Positions 7,917-10,058 of a stretch of 10,058 nucleotides of DNA are shown here, piece by piece. A program made the position numbers and the translations under genes. The stretch covers positions 1 through 10,058 of the forward strand of contig DONZ01000219.1 of the NCBI GenBank assembly GCA_003512875.1, written 5' to 3'. Source of the DNA: Desulfovibrio sp. (GTDB taxonomy: Bacteria; Desulfobacterota; Desulfovibrionia; Desulfovibrionales; Desulfovibrionaceae). Within the stretch, counting starts at the first letter, position 1. Each line of letters opens with the position of its first letter. The notes beneath the pieces are model-generated. The model was given only the letters and a program-made list of their open reading frames with translations. It was not told the DNA's origin and ran no database searches.

Positions 7917-8288
7917 CTATTTTTGCTTTGTCAAAATTTCAAGAATAGCTTGCGGTATTTTTTGTTTTCTCCAAGCTTTGGCCGCTTCATCCGTGTTTTG
8001 GACAAGCGCCAACCTTTTGGCTTTGGTTTGCGTTTCAAGTTCCCGCCTTTGCTTTTCCAAAAACAAAAGCTGTTCTTCCTGCTTCCTGCTTTGTTCCAAA
8101 AGGCTCGCCATGGCGTCTTGCTGTTTATCCGCAATCTGCTGTAAATTGGCAATCTGCGTGTCTTTGAGCTTATTTTTCGCCTGCAATGTTTCGATTTTTT
8201 CCTGCAAAAGCCAAACAATAAGCCCGGCTAAGGCGATAAAAACAAACTTAGCCATGATACTGCCATTGAATAAATACTTCATGCACAT
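7917..8288 (-). CDS. Phage i-spanin-like protein (Rz-type)
   Basis: 123 residues if started at ATG 8288, which overlaps the stop of the upstream amidase-tail frame (TAATG). ATG 8282 or ATG 8255 (MAKFVFIALAG) are possible alternatives; the first has the better upstream AAGGGA. The layout is one N-terminal membrane segment (about residues 13-28, FVFIALAGLIVWLLQ) followed by a long coiled coil rich in Gln, Glu and Lys (about 28-95), the architecture of inner-membrane spanins. The C-terminal 25 residues are basic (AWRKQKIPQAILEILTKQK). It follows the amidase as in many phage lysis cassettes. The overlap of its start with the displaced amidase tail suggests that its original partner was that other amidase allele. 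Confidence 0.7.
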   Translation of the reverse strand: MCMKYLFNGSIMAKFVFIALAGLIVWLLQEKIETLQAKNKLKDTQIANLQQIADKQQDAMASLLEQSRKQEEQLLFLEKQRRELETQTKAKRLALVQNTDEAAKAWRKQKIPQAILEILTKQK

Positions 8289-8356
8289 TATACCATTCCC
8301 TTGAAAAATTCCCGCACGTCAAAACACGGGCAAGCCTTGTTCGCAAACTCATTATG
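8288..8356 (-). pseudogene. Displaced 3' end of a second amidase allele
   Basis: 22 codons plus stop that repeat the end of the intact amidase (codons from His115 onward). The first 14 residues (HNEFANKACPCFDV) are identical to the intact gene, yet seven of these 14 codons differ, all at the third base; after that the residues diverge (REFFKGMV against KEFFNEK). So this is not a fresh duplication but the remnant of a separate allele that was under selection. It includes the counterparts of zinc ligands His115 and Cys123 and of Lys121 but no N-terminal domain, so it cannot be an active enzyme. It is in frame with the adjoining repeat, making a 62-codon frame from 8476. Its stop overlaps the i-spanin start. 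Confidence 0.85.
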
Positions 8357-8358
8357 AC

Positions 8359-8461
8359 TAAGAGATGCCGCTCGGAGTGGCTTCCTGCCACCCACTCGCT
8401 CAAGCTCGTATTTTGTGCGAAAAATACTTCGCTTGCACTGCGTGGCTCGCACATCCTGTGC
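8359..8461 (-). repeat. Structured repeat, copy E
   Basis: About 103 bases, read on the minus strand, related to copy H at 9424-9530. Shared blocks include GGATG, AGCCACGCAGTG, AGCGAA, TTTTC-CACAAA, GCGAGTG, CAGGAA, CCGAGCG and CTCTT. Three hairpins in order: GCACA/TGTGC (8461-8457 with 8453-8449), GTATTTT/AAAATAC (8427-8421 with 8414-8408, loop TCGCAC) and GTGGC/GCCAC (8391-8387 with 8381-8377, loop AGGAA). It separates the intact amidase stop from the displaced amidase tail. Confidence 0.85.
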
Positions 8462-8465
8462 TATT

Positions 8466-8873
8466 TTATTTTTCATTGAAAAACTCTTTTACATCGAAAC
8501 AGGGGCAAGCTTTGTTTGCAAACTCGTTATGTCCATGGATTGCGGCGTTCGGGTATTCTTTTTTGAGTTTTGCCGCAAGGTTCCGCAAGGATTGAAACTG
8601 CTTATCCGTAAAATTGTTTTCCGCCCTGCCGTTTTCGTCAATTCCGCCCGCAAGGCAGATACCGATTGAGTTCTTGTTCTGCCCCTTGCAATGCGCCCCG
8701 ACAATTTCAAGAGGACGCCCTTTTTCGATTTCTCCATTCCGACGGATGACAAAATGATAACCGATTTCATCCCACCCCTGCTTTTTATGCCACATGTCAA
8801 TTTCCGCCGCCCCGATGTCCTGCGTGGGCTTTGTGGCGGAACAGTGGATGATGATTTTATTTATTTCTCTCAT
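8466..8873 (-). CDS. Phage endolysin, N-acetylmuramoyl-L-alanine amidase (T7 lysozyme type)
   Basis: 135 residues, Amidase_2 domain over the whole length. It cuts the bond between N-acetylmuramic acid and L-alanine in peptidoglycan during lysis. Alignment by eye with T7 lysozyme is direct: HCSATKP...WHKKQGWDEIGYHF, then GAHCKGQNKNSIGICLAGG, NFTDKQFQSLR, and HNEFANKACPCFD at the end. By that match the zinc ligands are His10, His115 and Cys123, and the catalytic pair Tyr39 and Lys121; all are present. ATG 8873 follows AGGGG by five bases and comes 18 bases after the holin stop. There is no signal peptide, so release through the holin is expected. The gene is intact although a partial second tail lies downstream beyond repeat E. 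Confidence 0.95.
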   Translation of the reverse strand: MREINKIIIHCSATKPTQDIGAAEIDMWHKKQGWDEIGYHFVIRRNGEIEKGRPLEIVGAHCKGQNKNSIGICLAGGIDENGRAENNFTDKQFQSLRNLAAKLKKEYPNAAIHGHNEFANKACPCFDVKEFFNEK

Positions 8874-8891
8874 TTTTTCCCCTGAATTTCC

Positions 8892-9407
8892 TTATTCCTT
8901 ATCACCAAAATTTCTTCCGATTTTTTTATTTATTTCGCTTTCAAGCCTTGTTTGCAGTTTTCCCGTGTATTTGAAAATGATTCTGTCCAGCCAGCGGTTG
9001 ATTCCGAAACCGAAACACGCCAAATGGTGGTTAATGCTCGCAAGGTTCAGCAAAATAAGCACGCACAAAAACAAATCGAACCAAAACGTGCCGTTGTATT
9101 CAAAGCTTATGCGTTCCTGCACGGTCAAATCAAAAGCCTTGCAGGCGAAGCCCACAATCAAAATCGCCAAATAAAGGCTGACAACTTTTTTGAACCCTAT
9201 CCACGCCTTGAACCATGAAAAACGCCTGTTCCTCTTGGCACGAAAAGCCCCTAAGAAGAAATCCGCAAAAATAAGGTATTGGATGAGGGCGAGCAAATAC
9301 TCACTCGCCCCGAAGTGATAGGAAATGAACGCTGCAAACGCCGATACGGAAATTTTTATTTCCACATCATGCATGAACGCCAAAACATACTCGCAAAAAA
9401 AGAACAT
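8892..9407 (-). CDS. Phage holin, Phage_holin_4_1-like
   Basis: 171 residues from ATG 9407. The frame is open to 9464, but AAAGGTGG lies five bases before 9407 and the displaced allele starts at the same point. About four hydrophobic segments: residues 20-34, 36-56, 71-90 and 105-125. The loop after the second (FADFFLGAFRAKRNRRFSWFKAWIGFKKV) is strongly basic and resembles the DxxxGxxkA...K..... pattern of the holin family that includes TcdE-like proteins. The C-terminal 40 residues are charged. Holins form inner-membrane lesions that let the endolysin reach the wall; the amidase gene is next. The first 20 codons have a diverged second copy at 9536-9595, beyond repeat H. Confidence 0.75.
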   Translation of the reverse strand: MFFFCEYVLAFMHDVEIKISVSAFAAFISYHFGASEYLLALIQYLIFADFFLGAFRAKRNRRFSWFKAWIGFKKVVSLYLAILIVGFACKAFDLTVQERISFEYNGTFWFDLFLCVLILLNLASINHHLACFGFGINRWLDRIIFKYTGKLQTRLESEINKKIGRNFGDKE

Positions 9408-9418
9408 AGCAACCACCT

Positions 9419-9595
9419 TTAAATTGTGGAGGATGCACAAAGCCACGCAGTGTGAGCGAAACAATTTTCACACAAATTGTGAGCGAAAGCGAGTGTCAGG
9501 AAGGACGCCTGACCGAGCGCAGCTCTTTTTGCCTCGGAGATTTTAATCTCGATGTCGTGCATAAACGCCAAAACATACTCACAAAAAAAGAACAT
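9419..9595 (-). pseudogene. Short frame: displaced holin N-terminus running through repeat H
   Basis: 58 codons plus stop from ATG 9595, which has AGGA five bases upstream. Codons 1-20 repeat the start of the intact holin with one conservative change (Ile15 for Val), while seven other codons differ only synonymously. From codon 21 the frame passes through repeat H and ends at TAA 9421-9419, eleven bases before the intact holin ATG and next to its ribosome binding site. It is therefore the 5' remnant of another holin allele. If translated it would give a short peptide without the holin's membrane segments, and its translation could be coupled to the intact holin. Most likely a relic. Confidence 0.7.
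9424..9530 (+). repeat. Structured repeat, copy H
   Basis: About 107 bases, inverted relative to copy E. Its three hairpins correspond in position to those of E but with different sequences: TTGTG/CACAA (9424-9428 with 9436-9440), ACAATTT/AAATTGT (9461-9467 with 9474-9480, loop TCACAC) and GTCAGG/CCTGAC (9495-9500 with 9508-9513). The middle stem has seven base pairs and a six-base loop in both copies, with three of the seven pairs changed in a compensating way. It separates the intact holin from the displaced holin start. Confidence 0.85.
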
Positions 9596-9899
9596 AGCAT
9601 TCCTGTGTGTAACGCGGTTGTTTTTTATATAAAAGAAATTTTATATTGTTTTTGGGGACAGTCCCCAAGATTTTTTAGTGGGACCTTATCCCACACCCTA
9701 GAAAGAGGGGGACACTCCGGGGGATACTCCCCCTGTTTGTACCCCTCTTTCATCTCCCCGAACAGCCCCCCATTTCACTCTCTTTCAGCAGGAAGCTGAC
9801 GCTTCCGCTTCCAGAGGGTGAAATCCGCAAATCAAAAATATTGCCGATATGAAAAACTGTACAGTAAAGCTGAACAACTTAATACGCATTACGGCAAAC
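9596..9899. other. Hairpin-rich non-coding stretch upstream of the lysis genes
   Basis: No gene of normal size. It holds an AT inverted repeat at 9628-9645 (TATAAAA, four-base loop, TTTTATA), the hairpin cluster at 9651-9823 listed separately, and the palindrome ACTGTACAGT at 9856-9865. Any promoter for the lysis module should lie here on the minus strand. A 34-codon frame (9889-9785, minus) begins with a hydrophobic stretch, but its ribosome binding site is weak and its end is encoded by a hairpin, so I do not call it. Confidence 0.55.
9651..9823. repeat. Cluster of four GC-rich hairpins
   Basis: In order on the plus strand: TTGGGGAC/GTCCCCAA (9652-9659 with 9661-9668), followed by GATTTTTT, so it could terminate plus-strand transcription; GTGGGA/TCCCAC (9678-9683 with 9689-9694); GAAAGAGGGG/CCCCTCTTTC (9701-9710 with 9742-9751), enclosing GGGGGA/TCCCCC (9719-9724 with 9728-9733); and TTTCACTCTCT/AGAGGGTGAAA (9773-9783 with 9813-9823, one G-T pair), enclosing TCAGC/GCTGA (9785-9789 with 9795-9799, loop AGGAA). 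Composition differs sharply from the AT-rich bases on either side. Confidence 0.8.
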
Positions 9900-10058
9900 C
9901 TACTCAAACATGGCTGCCGCTTGACTTGCCACATCCTCAGCAAAAACCGCCTGCACATCCACGGCTTCCACCTCCGCGAGCGTTTTCGCCGTATTCAGAA
10001 AATCCCGCACCCGTTTATAACGTCCGAGGTACAGCCCGCGCACCGGGGCGAAGTCTTT
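9900..10058 (-). CDS. C-terminal end of an unrecognised protein, start beyond the right edge
   Basis: 52 codons plus a TAG stop at 9902-9900, open to the window edge. The visible end contains GLYLGRYKRVRDFLNTAKTL, a basic and aromatic stretch, followed by an acidic, alanine- and valine-rich probable helix (EVEAVDVQAVF). Base composition and codon use (GC-rich third positions) look coding and are more GC-rich than the lysis genes. It lies upstream of the holin on the same strand, so a late phage gene such as a tail or base-plate component is plausible from position alone. I do not recognise the family. Confidence 0.6.
   Translation of the reverse strand, partial: KDFAPVRGLYLGRYKRVRDFLNTAKTLAEVEAVDVQAVFAEDVASQAAAMFE

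Larger units (their letters stand above)
8357..9535 (-). mobile_element. Putative exchanged lysis cassette bounded by inverted repeats E and H
   Basis: The intact amidase and holin lie between repeat E (minus orientation) and repeat H (plus orientation), with the GGATG ends of both repeats facing inward. Immediately outside lie the last 22 codons of another amidase (8288-8356) and the first 20 codons of another holin (9536-9595). The simplest reading is that a unit of about 1.18 kb replaced the central part of a resident holin-amidase pair. No transposase, integrase or target duplication is visible, so the mechanism is unknown and homologous recombination between phages is possible. Confidence 0.45.

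Noticed and set aside
8288..8531. Amidase tail duplication read as phage attachment sites
   Set aside because: Attachment sites would be expected to share an identical core, and no integrase is visible. The longest identical run here is short and broken at third positions, so allele replacement fits better, although an integrase-type origin is not excluded.
8338..9600. CRISPR-like array from the recurring GAGCGA-type motifs
   Set aside because: The motifs belong to two inverted copies of one structured repeat; there is no regular spacing and no spacers.
9856..9865. Palindrome ACTGTACAGT as a LexA (SOS) box
   Set aside because: The usual gram-negative site has eight bases between CTG and CAG halves; here the halves meet with almost no spacer.
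9785..9889. Minus-strand 34-codon frame with a hydrophobic, signal-like start
   Set aside because: Weak ribosome binding site at nine bases, and its last codons are encoded by a hairpin arm. Could be a small membrane peptide, but support is too thin.

Overview
The window looks like a piece of a moderately AT-rich Desulfovibrionaceae (sulfite- or sulfate-reducing deltaproteobacterial) chromosome, with core metabolic genes on the left and the lysis end of a prophage on the right. The organism call is an inference. It rests on the operon of a LUD-domain protein, a fused iron-sulfur/CCG protein and a lactate permease, an arrangement typical of that family, and on the general codon and base composition.

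Left (1-1840): two divergent genes for probable lipoproteins, one running off the left edge on the minus strand and one a 263-residue protein on the plus strand, followed by acpS (holo-ACP synthase). A 414-base non-coding stretch (1841-2254) then holds a terminator, an inverted repeat and the promoter of the next operon.

Centre (2255-6820): a compact L-lactate utilisation operon. lutC/lldG (LUD protein), a fused LldF-LldE (LutB-LutA) iron-sulfur protein and an LctP-family lactate permease are packed with 1-15 base gaps and strong Shine-Dalgarno sites, and are closed by a 13-bp-stem terminator. Together they would import L-lactate and oxidise it to pyruvate.

Right (6902-10058): everything is on the minus strand. 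Reading in the direction of transcription there is the 3' end of an unrecognised gene, a 304-base hairpin-rich non-coding stretch, a phage lysis module (holin, T7-lysozyme-like amidase, coiled-coil i-spanin, lipoprotein o-spanin), and a DUF4160-DUF2442 pair that may be phage cargo.

The most striking observation is inside the lysis module. The intact holin-amidase pair lies between two copies of a structured repeat of about 105 bases in inverted orientation. Just outside each repeat lies a leftover piece of a second, diverged allele: the first 20 codons of a holin and the last 22 codons plus stop of an amidase. The leftovers differ from the intact genes almost only at synonymous positions. This reads as a lysis-gene cassette that replaced a resident homologous pair, or as an insertion that restores gene ends. 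The two repeats share three hairpins whose stems keep pairing although their sequences differ.
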